Below, in pieces: positions 56,261-64,000 of a stretch of 64,000 nt of DNA. The DNA comes from Pseudomonadota bacterium (lineage in GTDB: Bacteria; Pseudomonadota; Alphaproteobacteria; Rhizobiales; Hyphomicrobiaceae), in contig JAFECG010000027.1 in the NCBI GenBank assembly GCA_018242215.1, positions 124,001 to 188,000 of the forward strand, read 5' to 3'. The stretch's first letter is position 1. The number at the start of each line of letters is the position of its first letter. The notes below the pieces were generated by a model, which made no database searches, was not told the origin of the DNA, and saw only the letters and a list, made by a program, of their open reading frames with translations. Position numbers and translations under genes: made by a program.

Positions 56261-57784
56261 TCAGTGGTTGAGAAGCCTTTTCAGCTCCTCAAGCTCGTCT
56301 CCGAGGTTCGGATTCTTGCTGATTTCCCCCTCGATCTTGCGGATCGCGTGGAGGACCGTCGTATGATCCCGGCCCCCGAACCGCCGCCCGATTTCAGGCA
56401 ATGAGCGGGCCGTCAGATGCTTCGCGAGGTACATTCCGATCTGGCGCGGCCAGACGACGGAACGGTGACGTCGCTGCGACAGCAGATCGCCCTTCGAGAC
56501 GCCATAGTGGCGCGAGATGATCCGCAGGATGTCCTCGATCTTGATCCGGCGCGGTTCGAGGTTCTGGACGAGATCGCGGATCACGGTCTCTGCGATGTCG
56601 AGCGTGATCGGCGTTCGCATGTATTGCCACGTCGCGTAAAGCCGCGTGATCGCGCCCTCGAGTTCACGCCCGTTTTCCGTAAGTCGCAGCGCCAGAAGGT
56701 CAACGACATCCCGCGACAGCGAGAACGACGGATCGGCGGCGCGTTTCTCCGCCAGACGCTTCTCGAGCACCTTGAGCCGAAGCTCGTGATCGAGCGGTTG
56801 CAACTCCGTGACGAGACCGCGCTGCAGCCTCGACCGCATACGCTCGTTGAGGCGCTCGATCTGGTTGGGCGCCCGCGCCGACGCGACGACCACCTGCTTG
56901 CCGCCATCAAGCAGCGCATTGATGATGTGATCGAACTCCTGCTCGGTGCGCTCGCCCTGCAGGAACTCCAGATCGTCGATCAACAGCATGTTGATGTTGC
57001 GAAACCGCTCTTTGAAGGCCAGCGGATCTGAAGAACGAAGCGCCTCGACGAACTGATAGCGGAAGCGTTCGGCGGTCAGATAAAGAACCTGCGCATTCGG
57101 CGCCCGCTTCTTCACCTCCCAGGCAATCGCGTGAAGAAGGTGGCTTTTGCCGAGACCGACCGCCGAGTGGATGTAAAGCGGGTTATAGCCCGGCGCGTCT
57201 GTCAGGACGGTTTCGGCAACCTGCGTTGCACCCGCATGCGCCATCCGGTTCGATGCTCCGACGACGAAGCTCTCGAATGTGTAGCGCGGATCGAGTGGAG
57301 ATCCCTCAAGTCCGCCCGCAGACGTTCTCTGAACCGGCAGGACAGGAGCGCGGAATGCGGCTGCGGCCGGACGCTGTGGAAGCTCGGCCTGCGCAGCGGG
57401 CGCGGGCGGCGTGATTGCGGCATGCGACGCATCGGCGGAACGCGCCTCGCCGGACTTCTGTGGAACGGCCCCCGGCTGACGCCAGACCACCTCGACCCTC
57501 TCGGCGGTCGCGAATTCGACGCGAGAGCACCTGAGAAGATGTTCCGAATAATGTTCCTGGATCCAGTTCCGCACGAACTTGACCGGTACCGATACTTTGA
57601 CGATCCGCCCGTCAAAGCTCTCAAACTCCAGACTCTTGAACCAGCTTGAATACACCTCATCGCCAAGCTGAACTTTGAGCATCGCACGAACCTTTTGGCC
57701 GCGACCCTCGACCGCGTCCACCGGAGTCTCAGCGCCGTGCCCGTTTCCCGCGCCCTGAGACTCTGCCTTTTGTGCTGACTGCAT
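56261..57784 (-). CDS. dnaA: Chromosomal replication initiator protein DnaA
   Basis: DnaA binds DnaA boxes and melts the origin. The 507-residue protein has domain I (about residues 30-105), a Pro/Ala-rich domain II (about 105-165), the AAA+ domain with Walker A AVGLGKS at residues 208-214 and LLIDDLEFLQG, and the C-terminal DNA-binding domain ending in FGGRDHTTVLHAIRKIE, the DnaA signature. The length is normal. A rhodanese gene lies 105 bp upstream on the same strand. Confidence 0.98.
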   Translation of the reverse strand: MQSAQKAESQGAGNGHGAETPVDAVEGRGQKVRAMLKVQLGDEVYSSWFKSLEFESFDGRIVKVSVPVKFVRNWIQEHYSEHLLRCSRVEFATAERVEVVWRQPGAVPQKSGEARSADASHAAITPPAPAAQAELPQRPAAAAFRAPVLPVQRTSAGGLEGSPLDPRYTFESFVVGASNRMAHAGATQVAETVLTDAPGYNPLYIHSAVGLGKSHLLHAIAWEVKKRAPNAQVLYLTAERFRYQFVEALRSSDPLAFKERFRNINMLLIDDLEFLQGERTEQEFDHIINALLDGGKQVVVASARAPNQIERLNERMRSRLQRGLVTELQPLDHELRLKVLEKRLAEKRAADPSFSLSRDVVDLLALRLTENGRELEGAITRLYATWQYMRTPITLDIAETVIRDLVQNLEPRRIKIEDILRIISRHYGVSKGDLLSQRRHRSVVWPRQIGMYLAKHLTARSLPEIGRRFGGRDHTTVLHAIRKIEGEISKNPNLGDELEELKRLLNH

Positions 57785-57889
57785 CGTAATTTACTCCCGC
57801 TGATAACGCGGGACGCCTAAGGCGTCCCCCCTCTTCACCGTCCGGCATTGACCCTCTGCCCTCTGGTGTCGTGCCCTTCACAATTTCCG

Positions 57890-58333
57890 CTAACCCTGCA
57901 CCCAATCGAGACCGGCAAACTTCCAGCCGCCGACGTGGCTGCGATGGTGACGAGCGTCTAATGGTCCCTCAAAGCCCTCCATGACGTTTCGACAGTTGCA
58001 ATATCCCGCCGCGGCCATCGCTTCCGCCGCCATCCGGCTGCGTCCGCCTGAGCGGCAAATGAAAAAAATCTCAGTCGTCGCCTCGACACCCTTCTCGGCA
58101 AACGCCGCGCGCAGACGCTCGCTAAAGTCCGGAGCGACCCGGCCGTCGGGAAACGTTTGCCATTCCACCAGCATGACACCCCGACCGATCTTCGAGAGAT
58201 CCGGAACACCCACAAACGTCCATTCCGCACGTGTCCGAACATCGACAAGAACGGCCGCTGGATCGCCTTCGAGACGCTTCCATGTTTCGAGGACGGACAC
58301 GTCCTCGACGCCAGAAGCCTCAGTCTTTTCCAC
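57890..58333 (-). CDS. Rhodanese-like protein
   Basis: The 147-residue single-domain rhodanese has the active-site loop FICRSGGRSR with Cys93 as the sulfur acceptor and the substrate-side DVRTRAEW. It may act as a thiosulfate or persulfide sulfurtransferase. Its distance of 105 bp from dnaA on the same strand allows a shared transcript. ATG at 58333. A small palindrome ATTCTC-CA-GAGAAT lies upstream (58392-58405). Confidence 0.92.
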   Translation of the reverse strand: MEKTEASGVEDVSVLETWKRLEGDPAAVLVDVRTRAEWTFVGVPDLSKIGRGVMLVEWQTFPDGRVAPDFSERLRAAFAEKGVEATTEIFFICRSGGRSRMAAEAMAAAGYCNCRNVMEGFEGPLDARHHRSHVGGWKFAGLDWVQG

Positions 58334-58391
58334 GAGTTCCCCTCACGCACAACGCAAGTATTGATAAAGACCTACGCATGCTTCTCTGGGT

Positions 58392-58405
58392 ATTCTCCAG
58401 AGAAT
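58392..58405. promoter_or_regulatory. Palindrome ATTCTC-CA-GAGAAT upstream of the rhodanese gene
   Basis: ATTCTC at 58392-58397 and GAGAAT at 58400-58405 flank CA, 58 bases before the rhodanese start on the minus strand. It could bind a dimeric regulator of the rhodanese-dnaA unit; nothing else supports this. Confidence 0.35.
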
Positions 58406-58661
58406 CGCCGACCGTACTCGGCATCAACCAAGCAACGCCGATGAAAAACGCAGGTCTTTATCCGTTTGACGACGCGTTCACGGTCGCAAGATCTTGAAGG
58501 ACCTGAACGCTACGCTCGCCTTACTGACATGTGCGAACGACCGCTTTACCCCGCTGCCATCCACTAGAAATTTACTAGCCCTTAACCTTCTTTTCGACAA
58601 GCACCTCGAAGCGGCCGTTTGAGGTCCAAACAGCAGCTTGAAGTTGTCCACAGGTATTGGT

Positions 58662-58721
58662 GAAAACGCGAGTCAGATCGCAGCCTCTGTGCATAACCCC
58701 CCTGACTCCGCTCGCGTTTTC
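58662..58721. repeat. Large inverted repeat around a DnaA-box-like site
   Basis: GAAAACGCGAG (58662-58672) plus TCAG (58673-58676) pairs with CTGA (58702-58705) and CTCGCGTTTTC (58711-58721), with a five-base bulge. The loop holds TGTGCATAA (58688-58696). No neighbouring gene ends here in a direction that would need a terminator. Confidence 0.55.
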
Positions 58722-58873
58722 CGACGTGTAAGAGGCCCGAGTTGCACGGACGCTACGGCCGTCACCTACCAGTCATTTTCCCTTGATCTGGTCGAAAGAC
58801 CGACGGCGTAGCTCGTGCCGCAGAGCAGCAATGAGTCCCGCGGACGGGCCGGATTCCAGAGGGTTAATGACGG

Positions 58874-58906
58874 TAAAAAAACAGCGGGCCCGAATTCGGA
58901 CCCGCT
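58874..58906 (-). terminator. Terminator of rpsT
   Basis: On the minus strand AGCGGGTCCGAATTCGGGCCCGCT folds into a strong hairpin (58906-58883) followed by G and seven T. It lies about 60 bases after the rpsT stop. Confidence 0.88.
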
Positions 58907-58965
58907 CTTGCATGTGACGAATATGCAACGGGGAGGAAAATTGCCCCGCGTTATTCACAAGTGCG

Positions 58966-59232
58966 TTATGCGCTCATTGCCTTGACACGCTGAGCGAGCC
59001 TCGAAACCTTCCGGCTCGCGGTCTTCTTGTGCATAACGCCTTTCTGGGCGGTGCGAACGAGAAGGGGCTCCGCAGCCGCGAGCGCCGCCAGCGCCTTCGC
59101 GCGATCACCGGACTGAATGGCTTCCTCAACCGACCGAACCTCGGTCTTCACGCGCGAACGGCGCGATTTGTTGATTTCAGTGCGGCGGATCATCTGGCGC
59201 GCGGCTTTCTTTGCCGACGACGTATTAGCCAT
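58966..59232 (-). CDS. rpsT: 30S ribosomal protein S20
   Basis: The 88-residue protein is ribosomal protein S20, which binds 16S rRNA in the body of the small subunit. It begins [23 protein letters not shown] in parts ([14 protein letters not shown]) and ends in [19 protein letters not shown], the typical basic helical ends. A perfect terminator follows. The DnaA-box-like TTATGCACA lies in its coding region near the 3' end. Confidence 0.97.
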   Translation of the reverse strand: MANTSSAKKAARQMIRRTEINKSRRSRVKTEVRSVEEAIQSGDRAKALAALAAAEPLLVRTAQKGVMHKKTASRKVSRLAQRVKAMSA

Positions 59233-59526
59233 AGGGTGTCCTTACGTTTGCTACGAATGCGCCGTCGCGATCGCAAAATGCTAAGCGAGGCAGAGGGTTG
59301 AAGAAAGACTCGTCGGCCCGGGGTTTTTGACCCAGGCACGGTTTGCCGGGGGTATAGCCGCACTGAGGGCTCCGGTCAATGAAGCGCATACGGAAAAGCG
59401 CGAAAAGACAGCGAAGCTGTGGGTGTCGACGGCCGGTCGCAGCGCTTTATCTCCCCGTTTGCGCTAAGTCGAATGGATCAGGGCCTCGGGATCGGGCCTA
59501 TCCCACACAAAGGAGCGCTCGGAAGA

Positions 59527-60111
59527 ATGTTGTCTTTGACGGGCTGGCTGTTTTCATTGGCAGCCGCTATTTGCGCCACGATCCTCGCCGCGGCCGCAGA
59601 CCAGCCGCATCTGCAGATGGCAGTCGCTGCCGGTGTCTGCATTGCCATCACCCTCATCGCCGTCCGGGAGCATCGAAAGCTGCAGGATGCCGGCGCACCC
59701 AACAATGCCATCGCCAGCTCAACCGCCCGCTACCTCGCGTTGGTCTGGGCGTGGGCGGGTCTGACACTGCTGATCACTTACCTCTTCATCATCGAAAAGC
59801 ACTGGCCCGAATGGTGGCAATTCTTTATCGGCCTGTCCTTCGCCGCCGTCGCGAGCCTCGCGTTCGCAGGATTGCTCGATCGCGACCGTGCAGCGGGCCG
59901 CGTCGACGATACCCTTGTCAAAGTCGGACGCGTACTCGTTCAGGCGCAGTTGATCGGCATGGTGGCCGGCATCATCAGCCTGTTCGTCGACAATAAATTC
60001 CCGCGCGCCGCGAACCATGCCGACTGGGCCGGTTGCAACATCTTCTTTTTCGGCGCCCTCGCTATCGCCGTGATCAGTCTGGATGCTTTACGCCGGCGTC
60101 CGTCCGTGTGA
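59527..60111 (+). CDS. Multi-helix membrane protein, first of a tandem pair
   Basis: The protein of 194 residues has about six transmembrane helices and no motif that I recognise. It is a paralogue of the next gene: its end ADWAGCNIFFFGALAIAVIS aligns with GDWAANHLFLAGGFAIMFIS there, and the order of helices is the same. The ATG at 59527 (MLSLTGWLF) follows CGGAAGA; longer starts at 59419 and 59473 exist but add a polar lead. It is divergent from rpsT. Confidence 0.75.
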   Translation: MLSLTGWLFSLAAAICATILAAAADQPHLQMAVAAGVCIAITLIAVREHRKLQDAGAPNNAIASSTARYLALVWAWAGLTLLITYLFIIEKHWPEWWQFFIGLSFAAVASLAFAGLLDRDRAAGRVDDTLVKVGRVLVQAQLIGMVAGIISLFVDNKFPRAANHADWAGCNIFFFGALAIAVISLDALRRRPSV

Positions 60112-60154
60112 TGCAGAACCTCAGCATCTTGCAAAAGAGGGATCGTCCGCCGAG

Positions 60155-60787
60155 ATGACTTTGCGCCCGTCGCTTTCCTGGCTGCTTCTGACGCTCACTG
60201 CCGCTCTCGTTGCGATGTTCCTCGCCGCACGTTCGTTTCAAAAGGTCGAGTCGGCGATTGCGGCTGCCGTCTTTGCCCTCGTCTTATGTGCAACAGCGAT
60301 CCGCACGAACGCACCCGCCTGGCGGCAGGACTCGGCAGGCTCACAACGGGCGATCGCCGCACGCGACGCGCTGCGCGCCAATCTGTTTTTGATCATGCTG
60401 GCGTTTCTCTGGTGCGGCCTGGCGTTTTATGCCGTCTACCTCGGCACCCACGTTCGCTGGCAGCATGGGTGGGAATATGGCTCGGCTTGCATCCTGATCG
60501 GAGGCATCTACGCCTATTTCGTGAAGCGGCTTGCAAATCCTGGCGATACCCTCGCGCATTCATCCGCATTGGACCGCATGGCAAGGATGGCGGGCTATCA
60601 GGCTGTCTTGATCGGCATCGGCCTCGTCTGGCTCATCGGTGCGGGAAAGCTCGTCACGCACAAAGGCGACTGGGCCGCCAACCATCTCTTCCTCGCCGGC
60701 GGCTTCGCGATCATGTTCATCAGTGTCCTGCTCATCAAGACGAACATTGCACTTGGCGAACGCCCACTCGCAAACTCCGGCAGCTGA
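60155..60787 (+). CDS. Multi-helix membrane protein, second of a tandem pair
   Basis: The protein of 210 residues has about six transmembrane helices (starting SWLLLTLTAALVAMFLAA) and shares the length, helix order and the GDWA-x7-GGFAI segment with the preceding protein. The start at 60155 (MTLRPSLSW) lies 43 bp after the first gene ends. Its stop is 3 bp from the stop of the convergent mutM. No function is known to me. Confidence 0.75.
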   Translation: MTLRPSLSWLLLTLTAALVAMFLAARSFQKVESAIAAAVFALVLCATAIRTNAPAWRQDSAGSQRAIAARDALRANLFLIMLAFLWCGLAFYAVYLGTHVRWQHGWEYGSACILIGGIYAYFVKRLANPGDTLAHSSALDRMARMAGYQAVLIGIGLVWLIGAGKLVTHKGDWAANHLFLAGGFAIMFISVLLIKTNIALGERPLANSGS

Positions 60788-60790
60788 GCC

Positions 60791-61672
60791 TCAGCGCTGG
60801 CAGCGAGGACAATAAAACGTCGCGCGGCCGGCATGAACCGCACGTTTTATCGTTCCGCCACATCCGGGTTTAAAACACGTCCGGCCCGCGCGATTGTAGA
60901 CGGCGAACCGCTCTTGAAATGCGCCCTTCTCTCCGTTGGCGTTCCGGTAATCTCGCAACGTCGAACCGCCGGCTTCAATGGCGCTCGCCAACACGGTCTT
61001 GATGGCGTCGACGAGTTTTTTGGCCTTCTCCGTCGCGTGGCCACGGCTGTTCGCCAGTGTCGCCGCCCCTCGGTCCGGCGACAGCCCTGCCTGAAACAGC
61101 GCTTCGGAAACGTAGATATTTCCAAGGCCCGCAATGACGTGTTGATCCATTAAAAAAGCTTTGAGATTGACCTTCTTTCCCACGGCGCGCCGCGCTAGGT
61201 ACTCTGCCGTCAATTCCCCGCTCAATGGCTCGGCGCCGAGGTCGCGAAAAAGCGGATGCTCTGGGCGCTCCGCGTGCGGCATCATGACCATGAATCCAAA
61301 ACGCCGTGGATCGTTGTAGATCACGCGCGTCCCGTCCGAGAGACGCAGCACGATGTGATCATGCACTGGATCCGGGCCCGTCTCGTGAACGTATTCACCT
61401 GGCTGCTTGGCCAAGCCATCGTGGACGACCGTAAAGCGCCCCGTCATGCCAAGATGCATGACAAGATCTTCGCCGCCGGAAAGTCCTGCGATCAGATATT
61501 TCGCGCGTCGATCGAGACGGGTGATCTTCTGTCCGACGAGTCGTTCGCGAAAATGCTCCGGCAGCGGAAACCTGAGATCCGGCCGTCGCGTTTCAAGCCC
61601 GCTGACCCGGCTGCCGACCAGCACGGGCGCGAGCCCTCGCCGCACGGTTTCGACCTCCGGAAGCTCGGGCAT
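60791..61672 (-). CDS. mutM: Formamidopyrimidine-DNA glycosylase
   Basis: MutM (Fpg) removes 8-oxoguanine and formamidopyrimidines. The 293-residue protein begins MPELPEVETVRRGL with the catalytic Pro2 and Glu3 after removal of Met, has LDRRAKYLI with the conserved Lys, and ends with a zinc finger made of CFKPGC and YCPRC. The start at 61672 is fixed by the need for an N-terminal proline; an upstream start at 61705 would block catalysis. It is divergent from ubiE. Confidence 0.97.
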   Translation of the reverse strand: MPELPEVETVRRGLAPVLVGSRVSGLETRRPDLRFPLPEHFRERLVGQKITRLDRRAKYLIAGLSGGEDLVMHLGMTGRFTVVHDGLAKQPGEYVHETGPDPVHDHIVLRLSDGTRVIYNDPRRFGFMVMMPHAERPEHPLFRDLGAEPLSGELTAEYLARRAVGKKVNLKAFLMDQHVIAGLGNIYVSEALFQAGLSPDRGAATLANSRGHATEKAKKLVDAIKTVLASAIEAGGSTLRDYRNANGEKGAFQERFAVYNRAGRTCFKPGCGGTIKRAVHAGRATFYCPRCQR

Positions 61673-61748
61673 GAGGGTAAACACCTGAAATTGACGATGA
61701 GACACGGCGACGATAGCGCGGCCGCGAACGAGGGGCTATTCTCAGCAT

Positions 61749-62525
61749 ATGGATCAGAATTCAGAAACCACAAGCCAGAGCACAACGACGTTCGGCTTCC
61801 GCACCGTTCCAGAGGCCGAGCGACAGAGCCTCGTCAACAAGGTCTTCGCCTCCGTTGCCGGACGCTACGACCTGATGAACGATCTGATGTCGGGTGGTTT
61901 GCATCGCCTCTGGAAGCGCGAGCTCATCACGATGCTCAACGCGCCGCGCAGCGCACGGCCGTTCCGGCTTCTCGATGTCGCGGGCGGTACCGGCGACATC
62001 GCGATCCGCTATGCGAAGGACAGCGGATTGAACGCCACCGCCGTCATCTGCGACATCAGCCCTGAGATGCTCGACGTCGGCCGCAAGCGCATCGCCGAAG
62101 CAGGACTCGAAAATCGCATCACCTGTGTCGAAGGCAACGCCGAAGAGCTGCCTTTTGAAAGCGGCAGCTTTGATGCCTATACGATTGCCTTCGGCATCCG
62201 CAACGTCACGCACATCGACAAAGCACTCGCCGAAGCCTATCGCGTATTGAAACCCGGCGGCCGATTCTTGTGTCTTGAATTTTCCGAGTGCCGCGTTCCG
62301 ATCCTCGATCGCGCTTACGACTTTCATTCGTTCGAAGTCATTCCGCGCCTCGGGCAATGGGCCGCGGGCGATTCCGAATCGTATCGTTATCTCGTCGAGA
62401 GCATCCGGCGTTTCCCCAAACAGGAAGCGTTTGCGGATCTCATTCGCAGTGCTGGATTTGCGCGTGTCAGCTATCGCAATCTGACCGGCGGCATTGCAGC
62501 GATTCACGGCGGCTGGAAGATCTGA
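61749..62525 (+). CDS. ubiE: Ubiquinone/menaquinone C-methyltransferase
   Basis: UbiE methylates the ring of the ubiquinone precursor with SAM. The 258-residue protein has [18 protein letters not shown] in parts ([10 protein letters not shown]), the SAM loop LDVAGGTGD at residues 75-83, and the family end [12 protein letters not shown]. The start at 61749. ubiB lies 0.6 kb downstream, separated by a small secreted protein gene. Confidence 0.97.
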   Translation: MDQNSETTSQSTTTFGFRTVPEAERQSLVNKVFASVAGRYDLMNDLMSGGLHRLWKRELITMLNAPRSARPFRLLDVAGGTGDIAIRYAKDSGLNATAVICDISPEMLDVGRKRIAEAGLENRITCVEGNAEELPFESGSFDAYTIAFGIRNVTHIDKALAEAYRVLKPGGRFLCLEFSECRVPILDRAYDFHSFEVIPRLGQWAAGDSESYRYLVESIRRFPKQEAFADLIRSAGFARVSYRNLTGGIAAIHGGWKI

Positions 62526-62571
62526 TCGGCCACATCTGAACCACGTTCTCGTTTCGTCAGTGCAAGTTCGA

Positions 62572-62600
62572 TTGACGCTGGTGTTGGTGCTTCATAGCGT
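62572..62600 (+). promoter_or_regulatory. Candidate promoter of the small secreted protein gene
   Basis: TTGACG (62572-62577) is followed by 17 bases and TAGCGT (62595-62600). The spacing is ideal but the -10 is weak. Confidence 0.35.
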
Positions 62601-62650
62601 TCGCCATGGGGACGGGAGGAATGCATTCTTCTTCTGAGGAGGTGGGAACC

Positions 62651-62944
62651 ATGAAAGCGAAGATAGTGGCGTGCGCAATAGCGGCGGCTGTCGTTTCTTT
62701 GGGCGCAGGAGCCGCAAACGCCGGCTGCGTGACGAAAGGCGCGGTCGCGACATCAACGTCGGCCGACTCTGCGCGTTGGTTCGCAATGGAAACGATGGTC
62801 CAGAACGTGAGCTGGGGTCTCTGGCCGGGCTTCCTCGCGAATGGCCAAGTTTCGGGCTACAAAGTCATTAACAAGAAGTATCGCTGCAGCCCGAACGGCG
62901 GCATGGTCACCTGCCATGGCCGCGCGACATTCTGCAAGCTGTAG
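62651..62944 (+). CDS. Small secreted protein with four cysteines
   Basis: The 97-residue protein has a clear signal peptide (MKAKIVACAIAAAVVSLGAG, cleavage after ANA), leaving about 74 residues with four cysteines (GCVTK, YRCSPN, VTCHG, TFCKL), which could form two disulfides. GAGGAGGTGGGAACC, a very strong ribosome binding site, precedes the ATG at 62651. A perfect terminator follows, so it is a single-gene unit placed between ubiE and ubiB. I do not recognise the family. Confidence 0.75.
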   Translation: MKAKIVACAIAAAVVSLGAGAANAGCVTKGAVATSTSADSARWFAMETMVQNVSWGLWPGFLANGQVSGYKVINKKYRCSPNGGMVTCHGRATFCKL

Positions 62945-62971
62945 ACCCAGCCAAGCGTTGGCTTCGACATG

Positions 62972-63004
62972 GCGCCCGCGGCAACCCGCGGGCGCTTTTC
63001 TTTG
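62972..63004 (+). terminator. Terminator of the small secreted protein gene
   Basis: GCGCCCGCGG (62972-62981) and CCGCGGGCGC (62986-62995) form a perfect 10-bp stem with a CAAC loop, followed by TTTTCTTT. Confidence 0.92.
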
Positions 63005-63160
63005 GGAAGAAGTTGTATGGAGGCCCCAGTTGAGGTTTGCGAAACTGCAGACCATTTAACCGTTTTTACCCCTTGCACGGGCTACACTTGACCCAGCCAC
63101 GTTGCGGCGCAATGTGCGCCGCCACCCCGCCCCCCAATTTAGGACGACGAAACTACGATC

Positions 63161-64000
63161 ATGCCCGGAGCGCTCCTCAACACGCTAAGACTCGCGCGCG
63201 CCGGCTTTGTGCTCGCACAATACGGAGTGCAGTTCGTCCCCCGGGGCATGCCCGTGCCGCTGCCGCTGAAAATCGCGCGGCTCGCTACACTGCCGGTCAA
63301 ATTTCTCACCGCTCCTTTTCGCGAAGATGAGCCTCAGGCGGCGCGTGTCGCAACGGCTTTGACGAAGCTCGGACCGAGTTACGTCAAGCTCGGCCAATTT
63401 CTTGCGACTCGCGCCGACGTTATCGGTTCCGAACTTTCCGATGACCTTCGCCAGCTTCAGGACAAGGCCGAGCCCTTCTCGATGGCGGAAGCCCGCGAGG
63501 CCGTCGAGCGTGCACTCGGCGGCAAGCTCGAAGATCACTTCATCGAGTTCGGCCCACCCGTCGCCGCAGCGTCCATTGCGCAAGTCCACAAGGCCTACGT
63601 GCTCGACGGCGGCGTCAGGAAAGCCGTTGCCGTCAAGATCCTGCGCCCGAACATCGAGAAGCGCTTCTATCGCGATCTCGACAGCTACTATTTCGCGGCC
63701 CGCATGATCGAGCGCTTCTATCCGCCGGCACGGCGGCTGCGGCCGGTCGCGGTCGTCGATAATCTGAAGCACACGACCGATCTCGAGATGGATCTGCGCC
63801 TCGAGGCCGCCGCCATTTCCGAGATGGCCTCGAACATCAAGAACGACGAAGGGTTTCGCGTCCCCAATATCGATTGGAAGCGAACAGCAAAGCGCGTGCT
63901 GACCGTCGAATGGATCGATGGCACGCCGATCGCCCAACGCGATAAACTCGTTGCCAAAGGCTTCGACACTGCTGCCCTCGGAATGACAGTGTTGCGCTCG
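63161..64000 (+). CDS. ubiB: Ubiquinone biosynthesis kinase-like protein UbiB, 5' part
   Basis: The gene starts at the ATG at 63161 and is still open at the window end, so 280 residues are visible of about 500 in the family. UbiB is an atypical protein-kinase-like (ADCK) ATPase needed for ubiquinone synthesis. The KxGQ motif is present as KLGQ at residues 76-79, followed by FLATRADV, and the Ala-rich loop AAASIAQVHKA replaces the usual glycine-rich loop, as in this family. VKIL and EMDLRLEAAA follow. No stop occurs within the visible part. It is the partner of ubiE upstream. Confidence 0.93.
   Translation, partial: MPGALLNTLRLARAGFVLAQYGVQFVPRGMPVPLPLKIARLATLPVKFLTAPFREDEPQAARVATALTKLGPSYVKLGQFLATRADVIGSELSDDLRQLQDKAEPFSMAEAREAVERALGGKLEDHFIEFGPPVAAASIAQVHKAYVLDGGVRKAVAVKILRPNIEKRFYRDLDSYYFAARMIERFYPPARRLRPVAVVDNLKHTTDLEMDLRLEAAAISEMASNIKNDEGFRVPNIDWKRTAKRVLTVEWIDGTPIAQRDKLVAKGFDTAALGMTVLRS

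Larger units (their letters stand above)
58334..58965. other. 632-bp gap with DnaA-box-like sites; origin candidate
   Basis: The gap between the rhodanese gene and rpsT contains DnaA-box-like sequences TTGTCCACA (58644-58652, one mismatch), TGTGCATAA (58688-58696, the complement of TTATGCACA) and TTATTCACA (58951-58959); a further TTATGCACA complement lies just inside rpsT (59028-59036). An imperfect 15-bp inverted repeat (58662-58676 with 58702-58721) surrounds the second box. An AT-richer stretch lies at about 58565-58600. It also must contain the promoter of the rhodanese-dnaA unit and the rpsT terminator. Confidence 0.5.

Overview
The window is GC-rich chromosomal DNA from an alphaproteobacterium, most likely of the order Hyphomicrobiales (Rhizobiales). 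The markers are GcrA, a SAM-II riboswitch before metZ, a RegB/RegA (PrrBA/ActSR) redox pair with a SenC/SCO protein, an MmcB-type protein, the block argH-lptM-lysA-TIGR02302-like gene beside a divergent tlpA, and the origin-type block gyrB-recF-dnaN-dnaA-rpsT-mutM-ubiE-ubiB. No genus can be fixed from the sequence alone. No tRNA, rRNA, CRISPR array, transposase or prophage gene was seen, so this is mostly core genome.

Layout. 0-3.7 kb: a large four-helix membrane protein of unknown function and a small unknown protein. 3.7-13.7 kb: an alpha-2-macroglobulin/PBP1C pair, then a PHB-depolymerase-like lipoprotein and an outer-membrane barrel resembling lipid A oxidase. 13.7-21.8 kb: a LysR regulator facing a tiny ORF across a perfect palindrome, then the TIGR02302-like membrane protein, lysA, lptM and argH (minus strand) with divergent tlpA. 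22-25.8 kb: dapD, an unknown membrane protein and dapE, convergent with HU. 26-32 kb: an SDR/ArsR divergent pair, a DUF1428 protein, a double-length dCTP deaminase, and metZ-apaG-argE behind a SAM-II riboswitch with a terminator. 32-38 kb: an EF-hand lipoprotein, argD-argF-hslO, gcrA and ppk2. 38-45 kb: a protease-less Lon-like ATPase coupled to a stress-protein-like partner, mmcB, then regA, regB, a MAPEG protein and a divergent SCO gene. 45-50 kb: a YgjP-type metallopeptidase, a PBP1A and a KefB-type antiporter. 50-64 kb: gyrB, recF, a broken DUF559 gene, dnaN, dnaA, a rhodanese gene, a 632-bp gap with DnaA-box-like sites, rpsT, two paralogous membrane proteins, mutM, ubiE, a small secreted protein and the 5' part of ubiB, which runs off the window.

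How the genes fit together. lysA, dapD and dapE supply meso-diaminopimelate and lysine, which feed the cell wall made by the two bifunctional PBPs. argH, argE, argD and argF are four arginine-pathway genes spread over three loci. The regB-regA-SCO group links respiratory redox state to transcription. The 14-kb dnaA neighbourhood carries replication initiation, the sliding clamp, RecF and gyrase, and the gap between the rhodanese gene and rpsT is the best local candidate for an origin.

Most notable for a second look: the Lon-like ATPase with a degenerate P-loop and no protease domain; a sigma70-like promoter running straight into a terminator-type hairpin ahead of argD; the DnaA-box/inverted-repeat cluster near dnaA; several strong palindromes placed as operators (LysR, ArsR/SDR, regB); and a family of palindromic repeats including a nested 84-bp element.
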